NCBI RefSeq assembly: GCF_900446255.1 | Contig: NZ_UIGI01000001.1 | Span: 894,763 to 958,762, forward strand | Length of the DNA: 64,000 nucleotides | Reading direction: 5' to 3' | DNA from: Buttiauxella agrestis | GTDB taxonomy: Bacteria > Pseudomonadota > Gammaproteobacteria > Enterobacterales > Enterobacteriaceae | Shown: in pieces, positions 1 to 8,235 of the stretch | Position numbering within the stretch: position 1 is the stretch's first letter | Layout: the number at the start of each line of letters is the position of its first letter | Position numbers and translations under genes: made by a program | The notes under the pieces: generated by a model | The model's database searches: none | What the model saw: the letters and a program-made list of their open reading frames with translations, nothing else | Told to the model about the DNA's origin: nothing

Positions 1-7
1 GGAAGAA

Positions 8-1291
8 GTGGCGATTAATCGCACCATTAAGCCGGTTTACCTGTGTGATGATGAAAGCGAGCAGGCCGAGCTGCTGGCGACGCAACTGCGCTGCTTTGGC
101 TTTATTTGTTATGTGTTTACCAATACCGCTGATTTCACCAAGGCCGTTATCTCGCAGCCGCCTTCTGTGGTGATTATGGATGTGAGTTTCCCGGAACACG
201 CCTACGGCGGCCCGCTGGCGATGTCTGATTTGAAAAAGAAAGTCGGCACACCGTTCCCGGTGCTTTATCTTTCCTGCCACAGCCATTTCCATGCCCGTAT
301 TAATGCCATTAAAGCCGGGTGCGACGGCTATTATGTTAAGCCCGCTTCCACCACCGACTTAGTCCAGGAACTGCATCGATTAACGCAGCCTTCGCTGAAA
401 AAACCGTATCAGGTTTTGTTGATTGATGACGAGCCGGAAGTCGCGCAATACAACGCTGAAATGCTGCGCATGGCAGGCATGGAAGTGCATGTTCTGACAC
501 AAGTTCCTCATTTGCTGAACGTGCTGAACACCCATCCGATTGATATCGTGCTGATGGATTTCCACATGCCGGATTACAGCGGCGAAGAGTTGACGAAACT
601 TATCCGTCAAATCCCGCAGCATATCGGTTTGCCGATTGCGTATTTGTCGAGCGAAACCAATAAAACGACTCAGTTCGGGGCGATGAGCACCGGCGCTGAA
701 GATTTTATAATCAAGCAGGCCGACCCGCAGGAGCTGATTAATGCGGTGTCGATTCGTGCGGAAAGAATGCGTACCCTGCGGGCGCGTATGTCGCAGGACA
801 GCCTGACCGGGTTGTATAACCACTCGACCACCACGCACTATCTGGAAAGCGCCATTACCGAGTCCAACTACAGCGGTATTCCCTTTAGCCTGGTGATGGT
901 CGATTTGGATCACTTCAAAAATATCAATGACACCTACGGCCACGTGGCGGGCGATCAGGTAATTTTGGGGATTTCGCAGCTGTTTTCTCATCGCTTACGC
1001 AGCACCGATATTGTCGGGCGTTACGGCGGGGAAGAGTTCGCGATAATTATGCCTGCGACCACCAAAGAACAAGCGGCGGCAGTTGTTGAAAGACTGCGTC
1101 AGGGCTTTGAAAAAATTCACTTCTCGGTGAACCAGACCCGCTTTAGCAATACCTTCAGCGCAGGCATTGCCTCCTGGCAGCCGGGCGACAAAATCGAAAG
1201 TATCCGTGAGCGTGCCGACCAGGCTCTGTATAGCGCGAAGCAGCATGGCCGCAATCGCTATTGCCTCGCCGATGATAAGGACGTCGCATGA
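8..1291 (+). CDS. Double-receiver diguanylate cyclase (REC-REC-GGDEF)
   Basis: Predicted c-di-GMP synthase controlled by phosphorylation. Two receiver domains are visible. The first is about residues 8-125, with the acidic DDE cluster and phospho-acceptor Asp58 in IMDVS. The second is about 134-255, with Asp184 in LMDFHMPD. A GGDEF domain follows (about 264-420), with active-site GGEEF at 340-344 and an inhibitory RxxD site (RSTD, 331-334) five residues before it. The listed start is a GTG whose only upstream bases are a purine run two bases away, and the frame stays open to the window edge, so the true start may lie outside. The last codons overlap the next gene (ATGA), so it is translationally linked to the CheW genes. 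The architecture recalls WspR-type outputs of chemosensory pathways. Function is inferred from domains. Confidence 0.85.
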   Translation: MAINRTIKPVYLCDDESEQAELLATQLRCFGFICYVFTNTADFTKAVISQPPSVVIMDVSFPEHAYGGPLAMSDLKKKVGTPFPVLYLSCHSHFHARINAIKAGCDGYYVKPASTTDLVQELHRLTQPSLKKPYQVLLIDDEPEVAQYNAEMLRMAGMEVHVLTQVPHLLNVLNTHPIDIVLMDFHMPDYSGEELTKLIRQIPQHIGLPIAYLSSETNKTTQFGAMSTGAEDFIIKQADPQELINAVSIRAERMRTLRARMSQDSLTGLYNHSTTTHYLESAITESNYSGIPFSLVMVDLDHFKNINDTYGHVAGDQVILGISQLFSHRLRSTDIVGRYGGEEFAIIMPATTKEQAAAVVERLRQGFEKIHFSVNQTRFSNTFSAGIASWQPGDKIESIRERADQALYSAKQHGRNRYCLADDKDVA

Positions 1292-1809
1292 GCGAGCAAC
1301 TGGAACATATTTTAAGTCACTATCAAGACGAAAACCGCGAAATCACCAACGTTGATGAACCGCAATGCAGCCTGGTGTTATTCAAACTGGCGGAGAAGAA
1401 ATTCGCGTTTTACGGCTCGCAAATCAAAGAGATTATGGCTGAACGCCCGGTTTCCTGGGTGCCGGGTTGCCCGCCTTCTCTGGAAGGGGTGATTAATTAC
1501 CGGGGGCGCGTTGAATCTGTGATTAATATTAATCAGCTGCTCGACACGCCTGCGACGGAGGCGGGTAAACGCACCATTCTGATTGGCCGTGGCCAGAAAA
1601 TGCAAAGCGGTATTCTGGTCGATAAGTTAATTGATGTGCTGGAGGTTGCCGAGAGCCAGATTCACCCGGCAGCGGACAACTTATCGGCCACTATGCAGAA
1701 AATCGTGGTCGGCATTGTGCCTGTCGGTTCCGAATATTTTGCGTTACTGGATCTGGATTTAGTCTTCGCACGTTACCTGGAAACCAGCGGCTATGACTCA
1801 AGGGCTTAG
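1288..1809 (+). CDS. CheW-domain coupling protein
   Basis: Predicted scaffold linking a chemoreceptor to a CheA-type histidine kinase. The 173 residues are essentially one CheW domain (about residues 28-165). It shows the typical start VLFKLAEKKFAFYGSQIKEI, a central INYRGRVESVINI segment, and an ILVDKLIDVLEV segment before the C-terminal ALLDLDLVF strand. It starts on the ATGA overlap with the upstream receiver-GGDEF gene and overlaps the next CheW-like gene by 17 bases, so the three are one translation unit. The partner kinase and receptor are expected upstream, outside the window. It is probably not the flagellar CheW, because no che or flagellar genes are adjacent. Confidence 0.85.
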   Translation: MSEQLEHILSHYQDENREITNVDEPQCSLVLFKLAEKKFAFYGSQIKEIMAERPVSWVPGCPPSLEGVINYRGRVESVININQLLDTPATEAGKRTILIGRGQKMQSGILVDKLIDVLEVAESQIHPAADNLSATMQKIVVGIVPVGSEYFALLDLDLVFARYLETSGYDSRA

Positions 1810-2155
1810 TCTTGCGGCGGTGCGCATCACGCTGGGAAACCAGCGCTTCTATATTCCTGCCACTCAGGTGCAGCGCTGTTCATTGGTTGTTTATGAAGCC
1901 GAAGATATTCCGCGCTTAAGCCAATGGTTAGGGTTGCCTGACGAACCTGAACAAGGGATGCATCTGCATCTGATTGTTCCAGCAAGTAATGTGGAGCAGG
2001 GGTGGTATTTGTGGGGGAAACTGGAGAATGTGTTATTGCCGCACAGTGATATTTCCCCGTTGCCGGAATTATTAAAACAGTGCTGCCAGCTTCCGGCTTT
2101 GCGGGCTTTGGTGCGCGATGAGGGGATCAGTCCACTATTAAGCTGGAAAATCTAG
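1793..2155 (+). CDS. Short CheW-like protein
   Basis: A 120-residue protein whose N-terminal half looks like the start of a CheW fold (AAVRITLGNQRFYIPATQVQ). The second half is divergent and shorter than a full CheW domain of about 150 residues. It overlaps the preceding cheW gene by 17 bases in another frame and is the last gene of the operon; 140 bases separate it from dgcP. Two CheW-type proteins of different length beside a GGDEF output resemble WspB and WspD of the Pseudomonas surface-sensing pathway. The comparison is by layout, not by alignment. The family assignment is weaker than for its neighbour. Confidence 0.6.
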   Translation: MTQGLSLAAVRITLGNQRFYIPATQVQRCSLVVYEAEDIPRLSQWLGLPDEPEQGMHLHLIVPASNVEQGWYLWGKLENVLLPHSDISPLPELLKQCCQLPALRALVRDEGISPLLSWKI

Positions 2156-2295
2156 CCACGAAATTATCAGTTATCTCTCAATCCTGCCCGTAGCCTCAAA
2201 TGCCATAAATGGCAGCGGAACTCACCTCCAAAATATGTTAAAAGTGCACATCTAAGACCGCCTCCCCGAGTTAACGAAAAAGGGTTATCTGCTTT

Positions 2296-3306
2296 ATGTC
2301 TGACAATCTTATCGAGCGCATTTCCACCGCGTTAGAATCTGAATACACGCTTGAAGGACTTGTCCGACAGTTGCTTGAGATGCTCGAATTGGTGACCAAT
2401 ATGGAGTCCACTTACCTGACCCGTATTGAGCCGGACAGCAGTTTTCAGCACATTCTGTTTGCCCGAAATACCCGCCAGATGCAGATTCCTGAAGGTCTTT
2501 CAGTGCCGTGGGGCGATACGCTTTGCAAGCGTGCACTGGATGAAGGCAAGCGTTACACCAGCGATGTGGCAAAAGTCTGGGGGGATTCGCAGGCGGCGAA
2601 AGCATTGGGGATCACGACGTATGTCAGCACCCCGGTGACGCTCGCAGATGGATCTTTATATGGCACGCTGTGCGCGGCCAGTTCTGAGCATCGCATTTTG
2701 ACAGACCGCAGCGAGCAAGTGCTGCAACTCTTTGCGCAACTGATTGCTCAACAGATTCAGAATGAACAGCTTTTGCAGCAGTTACAGCAGGCCAATGCCG
2801 CGCTCACGACCGCCAGTTACACGGATGAGCTGACCGGTTTACCCAACCGCCGCGCGGTGTTTGAACAGTTACCCAAACTCTTTTCACAGGCCCGCGACGA
2901 CGCCCGATTTGTGCTGCTGGCGTTTGCTGATCTGGATGATTTTAAAGAGATTAATGATATCCACGGCCATGAAGCAGGGGACGACTTCTTGTGTGAAATA
3001 GGCCAGCGTTTGCAAAAGGGAACGCGCCCTGACGAGATCATCGGACGCGTCGGCGGCGATGAATTTATCGTGGCGGGATTTGGGCCGTCAAATACTGACG
3101 AAGCACAACATGCTGCGCAGGCATTCAAAATTCGCCTCTCGAACTTGCTGACCGGCGAGTTTCAGCTACATTCCAGTGTGATTAATTATGCAGGCCCGAG
3201 TATCGGTGTCGTCGCGGTCAATCCGGCTGAGATTGACCACGATACGGCTTTGCGTGAAGCCGATACGGCGATGTATGTCGAAAAGGCGCATCGTCGGGCC
3301 TTTTAA
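2296..3306 (+). CDS. dgcP: GAF-GGDEF diguanylate cyclase DgcP
   Basis: Makes c-di-GMP from two GTP. The protein (336 residues; E. coli DgcP/YeaP is about 341) is close to YeaP as I recall it along its whole length. A GAF domain spans about residues 15-155 (ESTYLT, STPVTLADGSLYGTLCAASSE). A GGDEF domain follows from about 175, with SYTDELTGLPNRRA and the active site GGDEF at 253-257. The stretch before the active site reads RPDE, so the inhibitory RxxD motif is not intact, and product inhibition may be weak or absent. In E. coli yeaP is elsewhere on the chromosome, so its place next to yqeF is a difference. It appears to be transcribed alone; yqeF follows after 38 bases. Confidence 0.88.
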   Translation: MSDNLIERISTALESEYTLEGLVRQLLEMLELVTNMESTYLTRIEPDSSFQHILFARNTRQMQIPEGLSVPWGDTLCKRALDEGKRYTSDVAKVWGDSQAAKALGITTYVSTPVTLADGSLYGTLCAASSEHRILTDRSEQVLQLFAQLIAQQIQNEQLLQQLQQANAALTTASYTDELTGLPNRRAVFEQLPKLFSQARDDARFVLLAFADLDDFKEINDIHGHEAGDDFLCEIGQRLQKGTRPDEIIGRVGGDEFIVAGFGPSNTDEAQHAAQAFKIRLSNLLTGEFQLHSSVINYAGPSIGVVAVNPAEIDHDTALREADTAMYVEKAHRRAF

Positions 3307-3344
3307 ACATTCCTGGTTAGCAGTCAAACGTTGCGGAGAAAACA

Positions 3345-4526
3345 ATGAAAGATGTCGTCATCGTGGGAGCGGCACGCACGCCCATCGGCTGCTTTCAGGG
3401 GGCGCTTTCCCCGCGCAGCGCCTCAGAGCTGGGAAGTGCAGTAGTGAAAGCCTTGCTTGAACGCAGCGGTGTGAGCGAGCAGGAAGTCGATGAAGTTATT
3501 CTCGGGCAGGTTTTGACGGCAGGCGCCGGGCAAAATCCGGCGCGACAGACCGCACTGAACAGCGGTTTGCCCTGGTCTGTTTCCGCCATCACCATTAATG
3601 ACGTGTGCGGATCTGGCCTGAAAGCGCTGCATCTTGCGACGCAGGCCATTCAATGCGGTGAAGCGGATGTGGTGATTGCGGGCGGGCAGGAAAACATGAG
3701 TCGCGCGCCACACGTTTTGGCCGATAGCCGAAACGGCGCGGGGTTAGGCAATTCCCAACTCATCGACAGCCTGGTTCACGATGGTTTGTGGGACGCGTTC
3801 AATGATTACCACATGGGCGTCACCGCTGAAAACCTCGCTCGCGAATACGGTATTAGCCGTGAAAGCCAGGATGCTTACGCGTTGGCCTCGCAACACAAAG
3901 CGCGGGCGGCAATCGATGCCGGGCGTTTTAAAGATGAAATCGTCCCGGTGGCGTTTGAGTCGAATAGTGGAAAACTGGTGATTGTTGATACTGACGAACA
4001 GCCGCGCACCGATGCCAGTGCCGAAGCGTTAGCGCAGCTGCGGCCAACATTTGATATCGCCGGTAGCGTGACGGCAGGAAATGCCTCTTCAATTAATGAC
4101 GGCGCCGCAGCGGTGTTAATGATGAGCGCCAGCAAAGCCGAAGAGCTGAATTTACCGGTTCTGGCACGCATTCGGGCTTTCGCCAGCGTTGGAGTGGATC
4201 CCGCCTATATGGGGATTGCGCCAGTCACGGCGACTCAGCGGTGCCTTGAGCGTGCAGGCTGGACGCTGGAAGAGCTTGATCTTATTGAAGCCAACGAAGC
4301 CTTTGCGGCCCAGGCGCTTTCAGTGGGTAAAATGCTGGAATGGGACGAGCGCAAAGTGAATGTTAACGGTGGTGCGCTGGCACTAGGGCACCCCATTGGC
4401 GCCTCGGGCTGCCGAATTCTGGTGTCTCTGGTGCATGAAATGATCAAGCGAGACGCCAAAAAAGGACTGGCAACATTGTGTATTGGCGGCGGGCAGGGTG
4501 TTGCCCTGGCAATTGAACGAGATTAA
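3345..4526 (+). CDS. yqeF: Acetyl-CoA acetyltransferase (thiolase) YqeF
   Basis: Class II thiolase that condenses or cleaves acetyl-CoA/acetoacetyl-CoA in the cytoplasm. All catalytic elements are present: nucleophile Cys88 in NDVCGSG, ANEAFAAQ, GHPIGASG with the catalytic His, and the second Cys at about 379 in CIGGGQG. The 393-residue length is normal for AtoB/YqeF. The symbol yqeF rather than atoB is chosen from context: in E. coli yqeF follows kduI/kduD in the araE-yqeF region, and here it borders the kduD-containing pectin module. The start ATG follows GGAGAAAAC. A REP element and a strong terminator lie directly downstream. Confidence 0.85.
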   Translation: MKDVVIVGAARTPIGCFQGALSPRSASELGSAVVKALLERSGVSEQEVDEVILGQVLTAGAGQNPARQTALNSGLPWSVSAITINDVCGSGLKALHLATQAIQCGEADVVIAGGQENMSRAPHVLADSRNGAGLGNSQLIDSLVHDGLWDAFNDYHMGVTAENLAREYGISRESQDAYALASQHKARAAIDAGRFKDEIVPVAFESNSGKLVIVDTDEQPRTDASAEALAQLRPTFDIAGSVTAGNASSINDGAAAVLMMSASKAEELNLPVLARIRAFASVGVDPAYMGIAPVTATQRCLERAGWTLEELDLIEANEAFAAQALSVGKMLEWDERKVNVNGGALALGHPIGASGCRILVSLVHEMIKRDAKKGLATLCIGGGQGVALAIERD

Positions 4527-4541
4527 CAGTACCCATCACTC

Positions 4542-4586
4542 TTAAAGCGCAAGCGTAGGTCGGATAAGCGCAGCGTCATCCGACAA
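4542..4586. repeat. REP-type palindromic element
   Basis: Between the yqeF stop and its terminator lies an imperfect palindrome containing GTCGGATAAGCGCAGCGTC and CATCCGACAAA. This is the enterobacterial REP pattern (GATAAGCG...CGTCATCC). The same element occurs as an inverted pair after amiC (58134-58206). Single REP copies downstream of genes are common and may stabilise transcript 3' ends. Confidence 0.7.
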
Positions 4587-4604
4587 AAATAACCAGCGTA
4601 AATT

Positions 4605-4632
4605 AAAGCCTTCCCAGCGGAAGGCTTTTTTC
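4605..4632 (+). terminator. Rho-independent terminator after yqeF
   Basis: The stem AAGCCTTCC/GGAAGGCTT with a CAGC loop is followed by a run of T. It ends the yqeF transcript. The rest of the gap to kdgM (4633-4995) is AT-rich regulatory DNA with no credible gene. Confidence 0.85.
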
Positions 4633-4962
4633 TTTTATATAGATCACACTCTCACCCCGATTTATTTAACTGCGTCACATATTTTTATTCATTTCTCAAT
4701 TTTATTATTAAGAAATCTGCCGATTTAATTTTATTTAAGTCGGTTTGTATTTCTGTGTAAATAAACTTAAACATCGTTGAAATGCATTTTTAAAAGTGTT
4801 TTTAGCTCTTTTAATGTGATGCCTGTCGCCAAATGTCAGGCTTTGATGTTTGTTTTGTTGATAGTCATCACGAATATTGCCATGTGTGTATTTTGACATA
4901 AACATTTACGATCTCGATCACTAAAATATTGTTCATTTAAAAATAAAATCCAGTTTCATAAT

Positions 4963-4981
4963 AATGAAACGATATTTCAAT
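4963..4981 (+). promoter_or_regulatory. KdgR-type operator before kdgM
   Basis: AATGAAACGATATTTCAAT is a near-perfect palindrome (TGAAA-n5-TTTCA) matching the KdgR operator consensus, centred 24 bases before the kdgM start codon. It overlaps a second inverted repeat, GTTTCAT-aata-ATGAAAC (4953-4970). Binding here would block kdgM expression unless a pectin breakdown product (KDG in known systems) is present. The assignment is from motif and context. Confidence 0.7.
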
Positions 4982-4995
4982 GAGGGATTAGAAAC

Positions 4996-5691
4996 ATGTT
5001 GAAGAAAACTCTGGGTCTGGCAATGTTGATTGGTGCTTCTTTTGCAGCACAGGCTGTAACCGTCGACTTACGCCATGAATACATTGACGGTGGTAAGACG
5101 GATAAAACCAACGCTGACCGCGTCTCAGTTTCGCATCGTTTTGCAAATGGTTTTGGTTTCTCTGTTGAAGCGAAATGGAAATCAGGCGGTGATAATACCG
5201 ATCAGCCATTTGCTGATTTCATCGGTAATGGACATGAAGAAGCGATTAGCTGGCAATGGAAAGCCAATAAAAACTTCTCGTTAACACCAGGTTTTAATAT
5301 TGAAAGTAACGACAGTCGTACTATTTATAAGCCAAACTTGCGCGCACAATATAGCTTCGACAATGGTTTCTATGTCGCAGTCCGCTACCGTTATGACTAC
5401 ACCCGTTACCCGGCAAGCGCGAATAAAGAAGATGATAAAGTGAACCGTGGTGATGCGTGGGCTGGTTTTGTGATGGGTGACTGGCGTACAGAGCTGAACT
5501 ACGTTTATGCGCGTAGTGAAGAAGGTAACGCACGTAATAATAACAAACCTTATTCTCAAGAATATAATGTGAAGTTAGCTTATAAACTGGATAAAAACTG
5601 GGCTCCATATGGTGAAGTCGGCAACGTCGGTGTGAATGACCGTGACGATCGCCAGACCCGTTTACGCGTCGGTGTGGCATACAGTTTCTAA
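4996..5691 (+). CDS. kdgM: Oligogalacturonate-specific outer-membrane porin KdgM
   Basis: Small monomeric beta-barrel that lets acidic oligogalacturonides cross the outer membrane. The 231-residue precursor has a clear signal peptide (cleavage after AAQA, about residue 20). It continues with VDLRHEYIDGG, typical of the KdgM/NanC family, then alternating polar/aromatic strands, and ends in a terminal Phe as outer-membrane barrels do. It is near the usual KdgM length. It sits next to the divergent-facing lyase gene ogl and other oligogalacturonide genes, which favours KdgM over the sialic-acid porin NanC. A KdgR-like operator lies just upstream and a terminator just downstream, so it is monocistronic. 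Confidence 0.88.
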   Translation: MLKKTLGLAMLIGASFAAQAVTVDLRHEYIDGGKTDKTNADRVSVSHRFANGFGFSVEAKWKSGGDNTDQPFADFIGNGHEEAISWQWKANKNFSLTPGFNIESNDSRTIYKPNLRAQYSFDNGFYVAVRYRYDYTRYPASANKEDDKVNRGDAWAGFVMGDWRTELNYVYARSEEGNARNNNKPYSQEYNVKLAYKLDKNWAPYGEVGNVGVNDRDDRQTRLRVGVAYSF

Positions 5692-5731
5692 TAGCGTATT
5701 AATAACGTCATTCATTAATATCCTTTCACTG

Positions 5732-5758
5732 AGCCTCCGCTTTTGCGGGGGCTTTTTT
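5732..5758 (+). terminator. Terminator after kdgM
   Basis: The GC-rich stem GCCTCCGC/GCGGGGGC with a TTTT loop is followed by T6. It ends the kdgM transcript. Confidence 0.85.
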
Positions 5759-5801
5759 ACAGCTGAATTATGTTGGGTGTGAATTGAATGATAAATGATA
5801 T

Positions 5802-5828
5802 AAAAAAGCCCTCTCATTATGAGAGGGC
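5802..5828 (-). terminator. Terminator after ogl
   Basis: On the minus strand the perfect stem GCCCTCTCAT/ATGAGAGGGC is followed by TTTTTT. It lies about 30 bases after the ogl stop codon. Confidence 0.85.
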
Positions 5829-5858
5829 AAGGCCTACACAGGGCACACTATATTTCTA

Positions 5859-7034
5859 TCAGGCGGGAATAAATTCTGGGTTCGCAGGAATTTTTGCAAT
5901 ATACAGTGCCGGTTTACCGTCTTTATCTGAGCTAAATAATATTGCGCTGTCGTCCGGAGTAAATGAAGGATGCGGATGCGTCACCTGACGGCTATTAGCA
6001 AATGTCGCCCAGGAAGTATCGTGACGGGCAACGCGGAAATAAGCTTTCTTCGCCACGTCGAATGCATACAAATAAGGATCGTTATCGATGGTATAACCGC
6101 TGGTATCTTTAACATCGACTGGCGTACCTGAGCCATCGCCTACCAGTAGCGTGCCGTCAAAGTTGCTCATCAAGTGAGAACATGCAGGCATCTGCATCAC
6201 TTCTTCATTAATTCCGTTGTCCGGGTTGTAGCTATAAATGGTTCGGCCTTGCTGGCCTTTCAGATAAGAAACGTACATCAGCGATGAGCCGTTTGGCACC
6301 CAGAATTCATGGGTGCAGCTTTCGCCTTCGGCGTGTTCCTTAACTTTACGCACGTTGCTCCCGTCTTCGTTGACCATCCACATCCGCGCATCGACCAAGT
6401 CATGCGGGCCTTCGTGGCAGAACGCGACGGTATTGTCATCGAACGGGCGATAAATCGGGTGGCCGAGCCAGTTTTTTTCCTGATGAATAACGGCGCTTTC
6501 ACCGGTTTGCAAATCAACGCGCAGTAAGCGGCAATTTGGCCCTTTGTGGAAGAAGTCATGGAAGATTTTCCAGTCGTTCAACGGAACCCAGTCGTCTTTG
6601 GAGATTTCGATACCGACTAATTTGGTGCAATCGCTGTTCGCCACCCAAGTGCCGTAACCCACCCAGTCTTCCGGTACGCGATACACTTCGCGTTCAACTA
6701 ACGTTTCAAGATTGACTTCCAGTAACGTGCGCTCGTTCTTCACGTAATAGAGGGATTTGTCATCCGGAGAGAGGAAGCCACCGAAGGTGTTGTCGCCCGT
6801 TCCTTCAGTCAGTTGCACCGCTTCGGCGGCGGCGATATCCAGCAGATAATAATTCCAGTTGCCGTCAAACTCGCCAGCAAACAGGAGTTTACTGCCATCC
6901 TGAGTGAAGCATTTTTGATAGAAGTAATTACGATGACACGTTACTTCCGGTGGCGTTAAGCGGGTGACTTCGACGCCTGTGTCTGGGTCCTGGCTCACTT
7001 CATAAACCAGTTTAACCCGCATACCTTTAGCCAT
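5859..7034 (-). CDS. ogl: Oligogalacturonate lyase Ogl (copy 1)
   Basis: Cytoplasmic enzyme that cleaves short, including unsaturated, oligogalacturonides to 5-keto-4-deoxyuronate (DKI) and related monomers. The 391 residues start MAKGMRVKL and show the family's repeated beta-propeller blades (YLLDIAAAEAVQLTEG, SYLKGQQGRTIYSY, HPHPSFTPDDSAILFSS). Conserved His-rich segments are visible (CHEGPHD, THEFW, PACSHLMSNFDG). I chose the ATG at 7034 because AAGGAG precedes it; an in-frame ATG nine codons upstream lacks a good ribosome site. It is divergent from kduD, and the shared gap holds KdgR- and CRP-like sites. A second, related lyase gene lies at 8236-9366. Confidence 0.9.
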   Translation of the reverse strand: MAKGMRVKLVYEVSQDPDTGVEVTRLTPPEVTCHRNYFYQKCFTQDGSKLLFAGEFDGNWNYYLLDIAAAEAVQLTEGTGDNTFGGFLSPDDKSLYYVKNERTLLEVNLETLVEREVYRVPEDWVGYGTWVANSDCTKLVGIEISKDDWVPLNDWKIFHDFFHKGPNCRLLRVDLQTGESAVIHQEKNWLGHPIYRPFDDNTVAFCHEGPHDLVDARMWMVNEDGSNVRKVKEHAEGESCTHEFWVPNGSSLMYVSYLKGQQGRTIYSYNPDNGINEEVMQMPACSHLMSNFDGTLLVGDGSGTPVDVKDTSGYTIDNDPYLYAFDVAKKAYFRVARHDTSWATFANSRQVTHPHPSFTPDDSAILFSSDKDGKPALYIAKIPANPEFIPA

Positions 7035-7101
7035 GATGCTCTCCTTTAAATGGCAATTCATATCTGCCGAAAATTTACGTTCGAACTTCTGGTGTTAATT
7101 T

Positions 7102-7120
7102 ATCAAAACATTGTTTCAAT
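7102..7120 (-). promoter_or_regulatory. KdgR-type operator before ogl
   Basis: The core CAAAACATTGTTTCA (7104-7118) matches the KdgR operator at all but the outer left bases. It lies about 75 bases before the ogl start and beside a CRP-like site, the arrangement expected for a KdgR-repressed, CRP-activated pectin gene. Confidence 0.7.
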
Positions 7121-7142
7121 GTGTGTGATTGCATTCACTAAA
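7121..7142. promoter_or_regulatory. CRP-binding site, ogl-kduD intergenic
   Basis: TGTGA-TTGCAT-TCACT (7124-7139) differs at one base from the consensus TGTGA-n6-TCACA. It lies between the two KdgR-like boxes, so it could activate ogl, kduD or both. This implies catabolite control of pectin use. Confidence 0.7.
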
Positions 7143-7245
7143 CGGTGACAACATTCACAATACTTTTATCAGACTGATGGATCAGGAGGGGAAAATGGCG
7201 GGTAAGCGTGATCGGAATATCAAATTTGAAAACTATCTCTCAAAA

Positions 7246-7264
7246 GTTGAAACATCGTTTCATT
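7246..7264 (+). promoter_or_regulatory. KdgR-type operator before kduD
   Basis: TGAAACATCGTTTCA (7248-7262) is a palindrome with one central mismatch and fits the KdgR consensus closely. It lies about 165 bases before kduD. The remainder of the 391-base ogl-kduD gap holds no credible gene. Confidence 0.75.
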
Positions 7265-7425
7265 TATAATTGAAAAGAGGTTTCAACAAGATTAGTATTA
7301 CGCCATCAAAGATTACGGAACAGTGTTTTTACCGTAAGTGATTTATGAATGGCGCAGTTAGCGCAGACAAATTTTCCCCGAGATGCTTGCGCTAACAGCA
7401 AGCCCGTATAAAAAAGGAAACCTAC

Positions 7426-8187
7426 ATGATTTTGGATTCGTTCTCCCTGGAAGGTAAAGTTGCTGTTGTGACGGGTTGTGATACTGGCCTGGGCCAGGGT
7501 ATGGCTATCGGTCTGGCTGAAGCGGGCTGTGACATCGTGGGTATCAACATTGTTGAGCCAGCTGAAACCATCGAGCGCGTGACCGCGATGGGCCGTCGCT
7601 TCCTGAGCCTGACTGCTGACCTGCGTCAGATTGATGGTATTCCGTCTCTGCTGGAGCGTGCGGTTGCTGAGTTCGGCCAAATCGATATCCTGGTGAACAA
7701 CGCGGGTCTGATTCGTCGCGAAGACGCGATCAACTTCAGCGAAAAAGACTGGGACGACGTGATGAACCTGAACATCAAGAGCGTGTTCTTTATGTCTCAG
7801 GCTGTTGCGCGCCAGTTCATTGCTCAGGGCAAGGGCGGCAAAATCATCAACATCGCTTCTATGCTTTCTTACCAGGGCGGTATTCGCGTGCCTTCTTACA
7901 CCGCATCTAAGAGCGCGGTGATGGGCGTGACCCGTCTGCTGGCGAACGAGTGGGCGCAACACGGTATCAACGTGAACGCTATCGCCCCGGGTTATATGGC
8001 GACCAACAATACTCAGCAGCTGCGTGCTGACGAAGAGCGTAGCGCGGCAATCCTTGAGCGTATCCCTGCGGGTCGCTGGGGTCTGCCAGAAGATCTGAAA
8101 GGTCCAATCGTGTTCCTGGCGTCAACCGCTTCTGATTACATCAACGGTTATACCGTTGCGGTTGATGGCGGCTGGTTAGCGCGTTAA
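7426..8187 (+). CDS. kduD: 2-dehydro-3-deoxy-D-gluconate 5-dehydrogenase KduD
   Basis: Short-chain dehydrogenase that reduces 2,5-diketo-3-deoxygluconate to KDG with NADH, a late step of intracellular pectin breakdown. Its 253 residues carry the nucleotide-binding TGCDTGLGQG (about 17-26), NNAG, the catalytic Ser region INIASMLS, the YTASK active site and a PGYMATNNT segment. A KdgR-like box is upstream and a terminator directly downstream, so it is a single-gene unit. The usual partner kduI (DKI isomerase), which makes its substrate, is not in the window. Confidence 0.93.
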   Translation: MILDSFSLEGKVAVVTGCDTGLGQGMAIGLAEAGCDIVGINIVEPAETIERVTAMGRRFLSLTADLRQIDGIPSLLERAVAEFGQIDILVNNAGLIRREDAINFSEKDWDDVMNLNIKSVFFMSQAVARQFIAQGKGGKIINIASMLSYQGGIRVPSYTASKSAVMGVTRLLANEWAQHGINVNAIAPGYMATNNTQQLRADEERSAAILERIPAGRWGLPEDLKGPIVFLASTASDYINGYTVAVDGGWLAR

Positions 8188-8203
8188 TCCCCTCTACAAA
8201 ATC

Positions 8204-8231
8204 AAACCTCCTGAAATCAGGAGGTTTTTTT
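8204..8231 (+). terminator. Terminator after kduD
   Basis: The stem AAACCTCCTG/CAGGAGGTTT followed by T-rich DNA separates kduD from the convergent ogl copy 2. It lies within 50 bases of both stop codons and may act in both directions. Confidence 0.85.
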
Positions 8232-8235
8232 ATAT

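Noticed and set aside
7306-7962. Long open frame of 218 codons antisense to kduD
   Set aside because: It lies opposite a certain gene with strong codon bias, has no ribosome site and no recognisable domain; such mirror frames are common in GC-balanced coding DNA.
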